Source: Emticicia fluvialis
GTDB lineage: Bacteria; Bacteroidota; Bacteroidia; Cytophagales; Spirosomataceae
Direction of reading: 5' to 3'
DNA: 64,000 bases
Assembly (NCBI RefSeq): GCF_024793945.1
Contig: NZ_JANUSD010000007.1
Span: 124,001 to 188,000 of the forward strand
Position 1 is the first letter of the stretch. Every line of letters starts with the position of its first letter. Below the pieces are notes generated by a model that was not told the origin of the DNA, did not search any database, and saw only the letters and a list, made by a program, of their open reading frames with translations. Below, piece by piece: positions 26,172-33,888 of the stretch. A program made the position numbers and the translations under genes.

Positions 26172-26259
26172 TGTTTGAACTACTTTTAACTTATTATACA
26201 TCAGATAAAAGTATCAAAATCATGAGACCAAAAGTATTTACCAAGTTTTAACAACTCCA

Positions 26260-26529
26260 TTAAACTGGATAATTCCAGGGGCAATGATCACAACAATAAT
26301 GTGTTCCGTTTTGACCTGCCAGATATACGGCATTCTTTTTTGAAACACCGTTCGAATCATAAGGGGCAGGTTTCCAATAAGTGGTTACAACCGTAGTATA
26401 GCTTTTGAGGTAGGCATCCCACATAGTATGATAAACTTTCTGTTGATAGCCGCATTGACCACCCCCCAGAATTTTTGCCATTTCTGATTTTGACAATGAA
26501 GAACTTTTGAATTTTAACAGTTTTTCCAT
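26260..26529 (-). CDS. GG-leader precursor peptide 2 with C-terminal Cys motif
   Basis: An 89-residue peptide. The leader MEKLLKFKSSSLSKSEMAKI and LGGG has the L-S-x-x-E-M-x-x-(I/L)-x-GG pattern read by C39 peptidases; cleavage after G23 leaves about 66 residues. The core is rich in Tyr and Trp, with Cys26 near its start and GTHYCCDHC near its end (four Cys in all). It is unlike precursor 1 beyond the leader. The gene begins 28 bases after VKOR gene 2, the same order as VKOR gene 1 and precursor 1, but no second exporter is present, so both peptides probably share the one at 6.6-11.6 kb. Confidence 0.85.
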   Translation of the reverse strand: MEKLLKFKSSSLSKSEMAKILGGGQCGYQQKVYHTMWDAYLKSYTTVVTTYWKPAPYDSNGVSKKNAVYLAGQNGTHYCCDHCPWNYPV

Positions 26530-26557
26530 GATTCTTAAATGTTAAATTGAGAATTAT

Positions 26558-28177
26558 TTAAGTTTGATTTGCAAATCCTAGATTGAATTGATTCCTGACT
26601 ATTTTACCCAGATCATCGGCCTGATATGTTTTAGGGATAAACCTGTTATTAAGGAATCTAACTGGTGCTTCTCTGATATTTGCCATTTCCAACCATCTTA
26701 AATGCAGAGCCATTTGTTCTCGTCCATTTTTGTTATCATTTTTTATTCCAAATTTTGCCTCCCATTTCTCTATGTCTTTGTTATTATCGTTAAACCATTC
26801 ATCCAAAGCAGTTTTTATATCAATACCGTTGGCCTGACCCAATATCTGAGATGCAACCTTACCTCCCTCATCGTGTGCAGCCATTGATGCGGCCAAAACT
26901 ATATCAATCTTTATATTACCCTCGTTCTCTATCAATCTTTTCGCGGCAAAATAAGATTGCCTACAAGAGCCACACCCGGGGCTCAATATCAAGAGTAAAT
27001 GATTGCCGGCATCATTGTTGCCCATTTGTATGGTCTGCATTCCATCAAAAAACGGAGGCAGAAATGTTTCTTTACTAAATATTGAATTCATAAAATCGGT
27101 GTTGAACTTTAGTTTTTGTAGTTCAACGTAAAGACTATCTGCCCGCAATGATTTTATAAGGAGGCCTTTTATTAATACCCAGAGAACAGGGGTAATCAGA
27201 AAAGCTATTAGTGCAATTTTATACGAAAAAGTTGCAGGTAAACCAGTATTTACTGGCCAATTGAATAAAAACTCTACCCATAATAAAACTTGTATACTAA
27301 GGCATAAGACACACCATTTCCGAACAACAAAACCTTGATAATAAACAGACCATAGGGTGTAAGGCATTACCAAAACCCCAAGAATCTGAATGAAAGGTAT
27401 GGCACGTACTCCATCAAAAAGCAGCGCTAAAAAACCACCTGAAAAATAAAAAAACCCGATTTCTGCCCATGATATCCATCCAAATAGCTTTGCCGCCGGA
27501 GAATTTAATACAGAATCACAGTTTGATTTATTATTTAATTTACACACACTTTGCAGAAATGAGTTGCCGGCATCAAGACTATACCAAACCAACATGGCAG
27601 AAATAGTTAATCCGATAGTTTTAGATAGCAGCAAACCGTAATACAGCTGGTTGTTATGAAATAAAATCTCCTGAAAAGTTTCAAAGCCCATCATACCCAA
27701 GATTACTAGCAGACCTACCACAAAAAATGGCAAACGCAAACCATTCAGAATTTCATTTCTACGATTTTGCTTAAAGTTTGGCTCACCAGATTCTTCATTG
27801 GGTTCTATTAATAAAGTTATTCCCTGCCAATTATGCGTAAAGTTGGTAATTGATTCTTTACGTATCCCTTCCATGTCATGTCTCCATTCAATTGTATCGT
27901 TTTCAACTTTGGTAATCGTCACAAAACTGCCACCATTGTCGTCAAAATATGCAATAGCAGGCAACGGAATTTCGTAAATCTGCCCGGGGTCAAGTCTGGT
28001 TGCCAGATTGGGTATATGCAGTTCATTCAGTATTTCACTTATACCTAGTATTGAAGTCGGATGATTATGCTGAAGAATGGCACTTTTGAGGCTTGTTTCA
28101 GTAACCTTAACTTTTGAAATGGTTAATAATTGCCAAAGTGCTTCAAATACATTTTTTTCATTCATGTTTAATCTCAT
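26558..28177 (-). CDS. C39-like / VKOR / thioredoxin-like fusion membrane protein 2
   Basis: A 539-residue paralogue of the protein at 15739-17352 with the same three parts: an inactive C39-like domain (1-125; the catalytic Cys and His are not present, NEKNVFEALW and GGSFVTITK at those places), a VKOR membrane domain (about 148-340; loop C212 and C220, active CVLC 289-292) and a thioredoxin-like end with CGSC (402-405). The pair is well diverged outside these motifs, so the duplication is old. Its start overlaps the glycosyltransferase stop as ATGA; an alternative ATG lies four codons downstream. Expected role: leader-docked disulfide formation in precursor 2. Confidence 0.85.
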   Translation of the reverse strand: MRLNMNEKNVFEALWQLLTISKVKVTETSLKSAILQHNHPTSILGISEILNELHIPNLATRLDPGQIYEIPLPAIAYFDDNGGSFVTITKVENDTIEWRHDMEGIRKESITNFTHNWQGITLLIEPNEESGEPNFKQNRRNEILNGLRLPFFVVGLLVILGMMGFETFQEILFHNNQLYYGLLLSKTIGLTISAMLVWYSLDAGNSFLQSVCKLNNKSNCDSVLNSPAAKLFGWISWAEIGFFYFSGGFLALLFDGVRAIPFIQILGVLVMPYTLWSVYYQGFVVRKWCVLCLSIQVLLWVEFLFNWPVNTGLPATFSYKIALIAFLITPVLWVLIKGLLIKSLRADSLYVELQKLKFNTDFMNSIFSKETFLPPFFDGMQTIQMGNNDAGNHLLLILSPGCGSCRQSYFAAKRLIENEGNIKIDIVLAASMAAHDEGGKVASQILGQANGIDIKTALDEWFNDNNKDIEKWEAKFGIKNDNKNGREQMALHLRWLEMANIREAPVRFLNNRFIPKTYQADDLGKIVRNQFNLGFANQT

Positions 28178-29532
28178 AGTCCTAGCTGATTAAGTATTAC
28201 CTGATTCCTTTGATGCGAATAACAGCTTTTTATTTTTTGCAAACTTTCGGTGGTTTTTTCTTTAAATACCGCGTGATTTAAAAGCCTTTCAATTTTTGAT
28301 TTCATATCATTTGTACGTTCATAGGCAAAATTCCCCCTCAACCCTATACCATGATACTCCACCTTCAAGCCGTTTCCATTCTGGTCGTAGTGCATATCCA
28401 GCGGATAAACCAACATTGGCACCCCAAACTCAATGGCTTCTTTAATTGAACCCAAACCGCCATGGGTTATCAATAAATCGCTCTCTTTGAGTACCTCAAG
28501 CTGTGGTACTCTTGAAAAAAAACAGATGTTACCCCCTGCCTTTAACTGAGATTTGAATGTCTCAATAACAAACCGGTTGACAGATATGATAAGTTGAATA
28601 TTACCAAGCTCATGTATTACCTCAACCAGATTGGAGACAAAATTCAGAAGTGTTCTATCCGGCCCGGCATAATAGGTACCAAAACTGCAATAGATAATTT
28701 TTTGCCCGTTTGCCCGATGCTTTTTAATATCTGGCCATAATTCGGCAAAAGAAGTGTCCAATTCAGTATCCTGCCTTTGCGAGCGGGTACAAAGACCCAG
28801 ATAATGCTGCCATTCCTGCCTTACATGAGGCGAAAACTCAAATTCAAGCGGTGCTGCAATCAACTCCGGCACCCCCCGGAACATCTTTGTGAAATGATTT
28901 TCTTTGTCTAGCGTGTTCTCTGACACTCCGCTTTTTTGAAATATGTGCTTTTCCTGTCGCTGGTTCAGGTATGCAAGAATGCTTCGTTTAGGATGGGTAA
29001 AATTCCACCAGAAACCCGGCTTTCCTTTTATTTTCTTAGGCTCAATTGCTCTGTTTTTTAACCAGGCCCCCTCTGATACTATCGGATAACCATTTACCCT
29101 ATACGTAGACAACATGGGATTGAAAAAAACTATATTCAGGCTTTGATTGAGTGATTTCAGTACCAGATAGTCGGTACTACTAAATATGTCAATAACAACA
29201 CTTGCGGGTTTTACTACTTCTAAAATATGGCTTAATTCATTCTGCCGATACCTGAATAGCTCGTTGTTCCAGTAGGCCTTTGATAAACTCCAGAAACTGA
29301 CCTTTTTTTTCTTTTCAATGGCAATAAAAGTACTTTCCATGTTGAACATCACTTTTACGCCACTTTGTCTGATTGCCTTATAACTGTTTTTTTCAACTAA
29401 ATCTGCCAGTATATCATCGGTTACTGCAAAGTAAATTTCGTACTTATCGGCAAGTAAATCGGCTACATACATAGCAGGCATTACGTGGCTACGAATAGAA
29501 GCCGGTATAAAAAGTAAACCGGGGAGTTTCAT
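28174..29532 (-). CDS. MGT-like family 1 glycosyltransferase
   Basis: A 452-residue GT-B-fold glycosyltransferase of the macrolide/UDP-glucosyl group. The C-terminal nucleotide-sugar site includes THGGLGSIKEAI (356-367), GVPMLVYPLDMHYDQ and a conserved QNGNG; the N-terminus has ASIRSHVMPA, the acceptor-side opening typical of the family. It is first in the operon that continues with VKOR gene 2 and precursor 2, with a 4-base ATGA overlap, so a peptide substrate is plausible. Lipid or small-molecule acceptors are equally known for the family. Confidence 0.85.
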   Translation of the reverse strand: MKLPGLLFIPASIRSHVMPAMYVADLLADKYEIYFAVTDDILADLVEKNSYKAIRQSGVKVMFNMESTFIAIEKKKKVSFWSLSKAYWNNELFRYRQNELSHILEVVKPASVVIDIFSSTDYLVLKSLNQSLNIVFFNPMLSTYRVNGYPIVSEGAWLKNRAIEPKKIKGKPGFWWNFTHPKRSILAYLNQRQEKHIFQKSGVSENTLDKENHFTKMFRGVPELIAAPLEFEFSPHVRQEWQHYLGLCTRSQRQDTELDTSFAELWPDIKKHRANGQKIIYCSFGTYYAGPDRTLLNFVSNLVEVIHELGNIQLIISVNRFVIETFKSQLKAGGNICFFSRVPQLEVLKESDLLITHGGLGSIKEAIEFGVPMLVYPLDMHYDQNGNGLKVEYHGIGLRGNFAYERTNDMKSKIERLLNHAVFKEKTTESLQKIKSCYSHQRNQVILNQLGL

Positions 29533-29599
29533 AAAAGTAGTTTGATAGTCACATGTAAAAGTTAAAGGCTGTTTTCTAAAAACAAACTGTTCTAAAACC

Positions 29600-29634
29600 T
29601 TTACAAATCAAATTTGTGGGTTTTGATTTGTAAA
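29600..29634. promoter_or_regulatory. 13-bp perfect inverted repeat, candidate operator
   Basis: TTTACAAATCAAA (29600-29612) and TTTGATTTGTAAA (29622-29634) are exact reverse complements with a 9-base spacer. Its place between divergent genes, beside a regulator gene, suggests a binding site for the XRE protein encoded at 29846 or another dimeric regulator. No T run suggests termination. Confidence 0.6.
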
Positions 29635-29638
29635 ATCA

Positions 29639-29659
29639 ATCAAAACACTAATAATAAAA
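29639..29659 (-). promoter_or_regulatory. 21-base element identical to one at 17415-17435
   Basis: Exact repeat of the element in the leader of VKOR gene 1, five bases from the inverted repeat. Both copies lie 60-110 bases upstream of a minus-strand gene that heads a peptide operon. Confidence 0.5.
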
Positions 29660-29766
29660 TAATAATAAATCTTAATAAAATTCTATATTTGTAATACCCG
29701 CAGTTATTAATTTTGTACAGCTGCCTGACTATAAAGCACTTAACTTAAATACCGAATTATTAACTA

Positions 29767-29796
29767 TTGACTATTCAAATAATATTTTTTACTTTG
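29767..29796 (+). promoter_or_regulatory. Candidate promoter of the XRE gene
   Basis: TTG (29767-29769), 19 bases, TTACTTTG (29789-29796), a near match to the Bacteroidota boxes 50 bases before the ATG. Confidence 0.4.
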
Positions 29797-29845
29797 CGTT
29801 ACTCTATTTAGTTACTGAATACTAATCCTTAACTATATTGCTGCG

Positions 29846-30241
29846 ATGAAACCTATAGAAGAAGCTCTCTTTAATTATCAATTAGAGAAGAGATTAACAC
29901 AACATGAAATGGCCGCGTTACTCAATGTTTCGCAAGCCACCTACAACAACTGGATTAACCAAAAATCCACTGTTTCACCCAAGTATTATCCCGTAATCAC
30001 CAAGGTTTGCGGCATAGAGGTCTCTTACCAAACTTCAGGCAAGAAGCGTGCTGATTCTATTGAAAACAAAACCCATGAAAATGAGCTTAAATTGTATCAG
30101 AAATTTACTCAGAATTTAGAAGAACAAATTGCTTACCTCAAAGAGCGGGCAGGTGAATTGCAGTTTAAGTTGCAGGAAAAAGAAACAATTCTCAGAAGTC
30201 AGCAGGAAGAAATTAATATGTTAAGAAAGCAGCTGGTATGA
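29846..30241 (+). CDS. XRE-family regulator with C-terminal coiled coil
   Basis: 131 residues. An N-terminal Cro/C1-type helix-turn-helix (about 10-60: LTQHEMAALLNVSQATYNNWINQKS) is followed by a heptad-rich coiled coil (about 78-130) suited to dimerisation. It is transcribed away from the glycosyltransferase-VKOR-precursor operon across a region with an inverted repeat, and is the only regulator adjoining the peptide block, hence a candidate regulator of it. It may also regulate itself. No ligand domain is present. Confidence 0.85.
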   Translation: MKPIEEALFNYQLEKRLTQHEMAALLNVSQATYNNWINQKSTVSPKYYPVITKVCGIEVSYQTSGKKRADSIENKTHENELKLYQKFTQNLEEQIAYLKERAGELQFKLQEKETILRSQQEEINMLRKQLV

Positions 30242-30386
30242 ACTGTGCATTTTATAACAGGCTATTATGCAATTAATTGCCGGCAGATAATGCCCTGAGG
30301 TTAGGATACACGCTCACTTTTTTGTTTTGTTGGCCTCTTCTTCAAAGAAAGAAAACTACAGGCTTCTTCTTTGACGCTTGGCTTTT

Positions 30387-30914
30387 TTATACTTTCAGGC
30401 TAAAACAGGTAAAATTAAGGGCACTCCTTGCAGACTTATCTTTCTCTATTTCTTTGAGGGTCTTGGCTTTTTTGTTTGCGACAAGCCCTTTTACCTCTAC
30501 GCTGGTAGGCTGACTGCTGCCATGCGTGAAGCCTAAATAACTAATTACCCTTGCCACCTGCTCATTTACGTTCAGCTCTGCCAGTTTAAACTGCTGTTCA
30601 GCTGATGGCCTGTCTTTGAAGCAAGAAAAATAATGCTCAATGTATAGCTCTTCCAAAGCTTGTTCGTGAGGCAAGCCATTCATACCTTTTTTTTCAATTA
30701 CACTCTTAATAAACCTGCAGTCTGCATCATTTACCAGATATATGGTTCTGATGCTCTCTTCAGTAATTAAATAATTAATGACCGAATCAAAATCTTCTGC
30801 CTGCAGCAACGAAGCGCCGGGATAAGACAGAAAGAAAGCGTCGACCCCGAATCTGGATTGCAGAAAGGCCTCCATATTTGAAAACGGACAAACAATAAAT
30901 AGTTTTGCGGCCAT
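30387..30914 (-). CDS. Hypothetical protein
   Basis: 175 residues from the ATG at 30914; the frame can be extended to a GTG at 30965, but the ATG has an A-rich upstream region and starts directly at a beta-strand (KLFIVCPF). One segment (IRTIYLVNDADCRFI) faintly recalls the beta-carbonic-anhydrase motif with a conserved D-x-x-C, but the usual Zn-binding set is not evident, so I give no function. The C-terminus is basic. It converges with the XRE gene and is followed upstream by another small unknown gene. Confidence 0.6.
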   Translation of the reverse strand: MAAKLFIVCPFSNMEAFLQSRFGVDAFFLSYPGASLLQAEDFDSVINYLITEESIRTIYLVNDADCRFIKSVIEKKGMNGLPHEQALEELYIEHYFSCFKDRPSAEQQFKLAELNVNEQVARVISYLGFTHGSSQPTSVEVKGLVANKKAKTLKEIEKDKSARSALNFTCFSLKV

Positions 30915-31049
30915 GTTTTTTTTAGATGAAATTTTATCAACAACAGCTTGAGGAACTAAGGGCACGCCGTCATTTCAGCAAGCGCACCCTTCCATTCAAT
31001 GGCACATAAATATGTTTATTAGCTCTTCATATAGGCATAAATATTATGC

Positions 31050-31298
31050 TTACATAAGCCGGGCAGATATAACGGCATCCAGCTTTATATTGCCACTTTT
31101 ACTCATGACCAGATTCCTGAACTCAAACAGTTCTTTCTGAAGACCTTTTATTCTTGACTCCCGGTATTTTATGTCTTCTTCAGTGCTGTCTAAAGCAATC
31201 TTACTTTCATGATACCTGATTTTGGCATGTATCATTTGCGTTACAAGCTGCAGGGCATCATTACAGCTGAACTCTCCATTTATAAGTTGAATGTTCAT
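31050..31298 (-). CDS. Small helical hypothetical protein
   Basis: 82 residues, start ATG at 31298, 9 bases after the stop of isocitrate dehydrogenase on the same strand and probably co-transcribed with it. Residues 15-70 are highly charged and heptad-like, suggesting a helical hairpin or coiled coil. There is no signal peptide. I do not recognise the family. Confidence 0.6.
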   Translation of the reverse strand: MNIQLINGEFSCNDALQLVTQMIHAKIRYHESKIALDSTEEDIKYRESRIKGLQKELFEFRNLVMSKSGNIKLDAVISARLM

Positions 31299-31307
31299 AT
31301 TTTTAAT

Positions 31308-32744
31308 TTATTGACCTTGTCCTAATGAGTAAGCCGGTTTGCCATCAAAGGCATAAAGGTTTTCGGTTTTTATGGTATCTATATTCTCAGCCAGCGCCTT
31401 GCTCAGCAATTCAATAATATCATTTTTATCTATTGCTTTGCCTTCAGCTGGTTTAAAACGGCATCGCCAGTGGTCGGTGCAGAAGGTCTCTTTAAACCCG
31501 TTCGGCCATACTTTTATACCGCGGTTGGTAATCATGCTTAACACGGCTGCCTCACTTTCAATTTTCTTAATAATCGGCGCCAGTTCCTCGGGGTCTGTAC
31601 CTGACCAGTGAACAAAAACATCAACCCCGACCAGTTCTTTATTAGCGGCAGGCTTACGGACGTATTTAGGGAGATTAAGCGTTGAATTTCCGGCGTAGCT
31701 AACCGGCTTCAGCGTGGCTGGTTTACAGCCCAGATTACCAATTACTGCCTGGGCAAATTCGTTGGTTCCTACTTTTTGCTTACTTACGCCTTCTTTAAAA
31801 ATATCATAGGTATGTATGCCATCTTCAAGTGTTTTCAGCCAGGCGTTATGTACTTTCTCGGCCACCTCTGTTTGGCCTATATGGTTAAGCATCATAATGG
31901 CTCCATTGAGCAACCCAGAAGGATTAGCCACGTTTTGCCCTGCTCTTCTGGGTGCTGAGCCATGAATTGCCTCAAACATGGCGCATTCTTCACCGATATT
32001 GGCAGAACCCGCCAGGCCCACTGAACCCGTTATCTGAGCTGCCACATCGCTCAGCACGTCACCGTATAAATTGGGCATCACAATTACATCAAAGGCTTCA
32101 GGGGTATCGGCCATTTTTGCCGCACCAATATCAATTATCCAGTGTTCGTTTTCTATTTCCGGGTATTCTTTGGCAATTTCATCGAAAACCTGATGAAACA
32201 AGCCATCGGTTTGCTTCATGATATTGTCTTTCGTAAAACAGGTTACCTTTTTCCGGTTTTGCTGTCTGGCGTACTCAAAAGCATAACGTACAATTTTTTC
32301 GCAGCCAGGTCTGCTTATCAGTTTCAGGCACTGAACCACCTCGTCGGTCTGCTGATGCTCAATACCTGCGTATAGGTCTTCCTCATTTTCACGGATAATC
32401 ACAATATCCATTTCAGGATGCTTCGTATTCACAAAAGGATACAAGCTCATGCAGGGTCTAACGTTTGAATATAAACCCAAAAATTTTCGGGTGGTAACGT
32501 TCAGACTTTTATAGCCCCCACCCTGCGGTGTAGTAATGGGTGCTTTTAAAAAAACCTTGTTGCGTATAATGGTATCCCAGGCTTCAGCAGCTATACCAGA
32601 GGTATTGCCCGCCAGATATACTTTCTCCCCTACCTCTATTTCCTCTGCTTCAATTTCAGCGCCTGCCGCCATTATAATTTCTAGTGTGGCATCCATTATT
32701 TCAGGCCCTATGCCGTCTCCTTTTGCAATCGTTATTTTTGTCAT
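31308..32744 (-). CDS. icd: NADP-type isocitrate dehydrogenase with C-terminal extension
   Basis: Converts isocitrate to 2-oxoglutarate and CO2 in the citric acid cycle. 478 residues from ATG 32744 (the frame opens two codons earlier at a TTG). The N-terminal two thirds carry the isocitrate/isopropylmalate fold: IAKGDGIGPE at the start, RENEEDLYAG (substrate arginine), and NLYGDVLSDVAAQITGSVGLAGSANIG with the metal aspartates. The final 140 residues form an extra domain (VFVHWSGTDPEELAP, NGFKETFCTDHWRCRF), as in the long IDHs of Thermus and Rickettsia rather than the E. coli type. A divergent LysR gene lies 94 bases away. Confidence 0.92.
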   Translation of the reverse strand: MTKITIAKGDGIGPEIMDATLEIIMAAGAEIEAEEIEVGEKVYLAGNTSGIAAEAWDTIIRNKVFLKAPITTPQGGGYKSLNVTTRKFLGLYSNVRPCMSLYPFVNTKHPEMDIVIIRENEEDLYAGIEHQQTDEVVQCLKLISRPGCEKIVRYAFEYARQQNRKKVTCFTKDNIMKQTDGLFHQVFDEIAKEYPEIENEHWIIDIGAAKMADTPEAFDVIVMPNLYGDVLSDVAAQITGSVGLAGSANIGEECAMFEAIHGSAPRRAGQNVANPSGLLNGAIMMLNHIGQTEVAEKVHNAWLKTLEDGIHTYDIFKEGVSKQKVGTNEFAQAVIGNLGCKPATLKPVSYAGNSTLNLPKYVRKPAANKELVGVDVFVHWSGTDPEELAPIIKKIESEAAVLSMITNRGIKVWPNGFKETFCTDHWRCRFKPAEGKAIDKNDIIELLSKALAENIDTIKTENLYAFDGKPAYSLGQGQ

Positions 32745-32805
32745 TTTCAATTGGGTTTATTTTTAACGACACAAAATTCTGTATTTTAAATAATAAATTT
32801 TTATT

Positions 32806-32813
32806 TATGTTTG
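32806..32813 (+). promoter_or_regulatory. Possible -7 element of the LysR-type gene
   Basis: TATGTTTG matches the Bacteroidota -7 consensus and sits 24 bases before the ATG at 32838. No clear -33 box is seen. Confidence 0.35.
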
Positions 32814-32837
32814 TAATGCAAATCATAAATAAAACTT

Positions 32838-33755
32838 ATGAATTATACGCTTAACCAATTGCAGATTTTTTTAAAAGTAGTACAAACCCAAAGTGTAACT
32901 AAAGCTGCAGAAGACCTGCACCTGACCCAACCGGCAGTATCGATACAACTCAAGAATTTTCAGGACCAGTTTGATATTGCCCTTACAGAAGTAGTAGGGA
33001 GAAAAATTTACATTACCGATTTTGGAAGAGAAATTGCCGATGCAGCAGAGAACATCATTAATCAGGTATATGCTATTAATTATAAAACACTGGCTTATAA
33101 GGGCCAGCTTACTGGCCGGCTTAAAATTTCGGTGGTATCAACAGGCAAATACGTTATGCCGTACTTTCTTACTGATTTTATGCAGCAGCACACAGGTATA
33201 GAATTAGTGATGGACGTAACCAATAAAAACAAGGTAGTAGAAAGCCTTGAAAACAACGAAGTAGATTTTGCACTTGTTTCTATCTTACCCACCACACTTA
33301 ACATTGAAAAACTTGACCTGCTGCAAAACAAACTCTATCTGGTAGGCAAAACAAGCTTAGAAAAAAGCCTGGCACCGCAGGAAATTTTCACTCAATACCC
33401 ACTTATTTTCAGAGAAAAGGGCTCTGGCACCAGGCAAACAATGGAGAGCTTTATTGAGCGAAATCATATTGAGGTTTTGAAAAAAATGGAGCTTACATCA
33501 AACGAGGCAGTTAAGCAGGCATTGCTGGCGGGTCTGGGGTATTCTATTATGCCCCTGATTGGCATCAGGAATGAACTGCAGAATGGCGAATTACAGATAA
33601 TTAAGACAGAGGGCCTGCCCATCAAAACCACCTGGAGCCTTATATGGCTGAAAGGCAAAAAACATGCACCGGTTTCTTTGGCGTTTCTGTCGCACCTCAA
33701 CAACAAAAAATCAGAAATTGCCGAGGCCAAATTCAGTTGGTATGAGCAGTATTAA
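32838..33755 (+). CDS. LysR-family transcriptional regulator
   Basis: 305 residues. The N-terminal winged helix (LNQLQIFLKVVQTQSVTKAAEDLHLTQPAVS, residues 4-34) is the LysR DNA-binding signature; residues 90-295 form the periplasmic-binding-like effector domain (GRLKISVVSTGKYVMPYF). It is divergent from icd with a short shared control region, the classical arrangement for a LysR protein and its target, though regulation of icd is only inferred. Sequence style around the linker resembles the CysB/CbbR group. Confidence 0.9.
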   Translation: MNYTLNQLQIFLKVVQTQSVTKAAEDLHLTQPAVSIQLKNFQDQFDIALTEVVGRKIYITDFGREIADAAENIINQVYAINYKTLAYKGQLTGRLKISVVSTGKYVMPYFLTDFMQQHTGIELVMDVTNKNKVVESLENNEVDFALVSILPTTLNIEKLDLLQNKLYLVGKTSLEKSLAPQEIFTQYPLIFREKGSGTRQTMESFIERNHIEVLKKMELTSNEAVKQALLAGLGYSIMPLIGIRNELQNGELQIIKTEGLPIKTTWSLIWLKGKKHAPVSLAFLSHLNNKKSEIAEAKFSWYEQY

Positions 33756-33888
33756 TAAATAACATGGGCAATTTACTCTGTATTACTGATTAATTTAAAC
33801 ATAGGCTCAAACTGCCAACTTAACATTTTTACGTAATTTAGCGAAAAAATCATCTGAATTAACAAACTAAACCTGACTGGATCATTTC

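Larger units (their letters stand above)
29533..29845. promoter_or_regulatory. Divergent control region between the peptide operon and the XRE gene
   Basis: 313 very AT-rich bases without a gene. It contains a 13-bp inverted repeat (29600-29634), the 21-base element (29639-29659) and a candidate promoter for the plus-strand XRE gene (29767-29796). On the minus side a weak -33/-7 pair (TTTG, 18 bases, ACAGTTTG) overlaps one arm of the inverted repeat, which would make it a suitable operator. Confidence 0.5.

Noticed and set aside
15514..26529. Lanthipeptide or radical-SAM peptide cluster
   Set aside because: The leaders would fit, but no LanB/C/M, radical SAM or ATP-grasp gene is present in the window.
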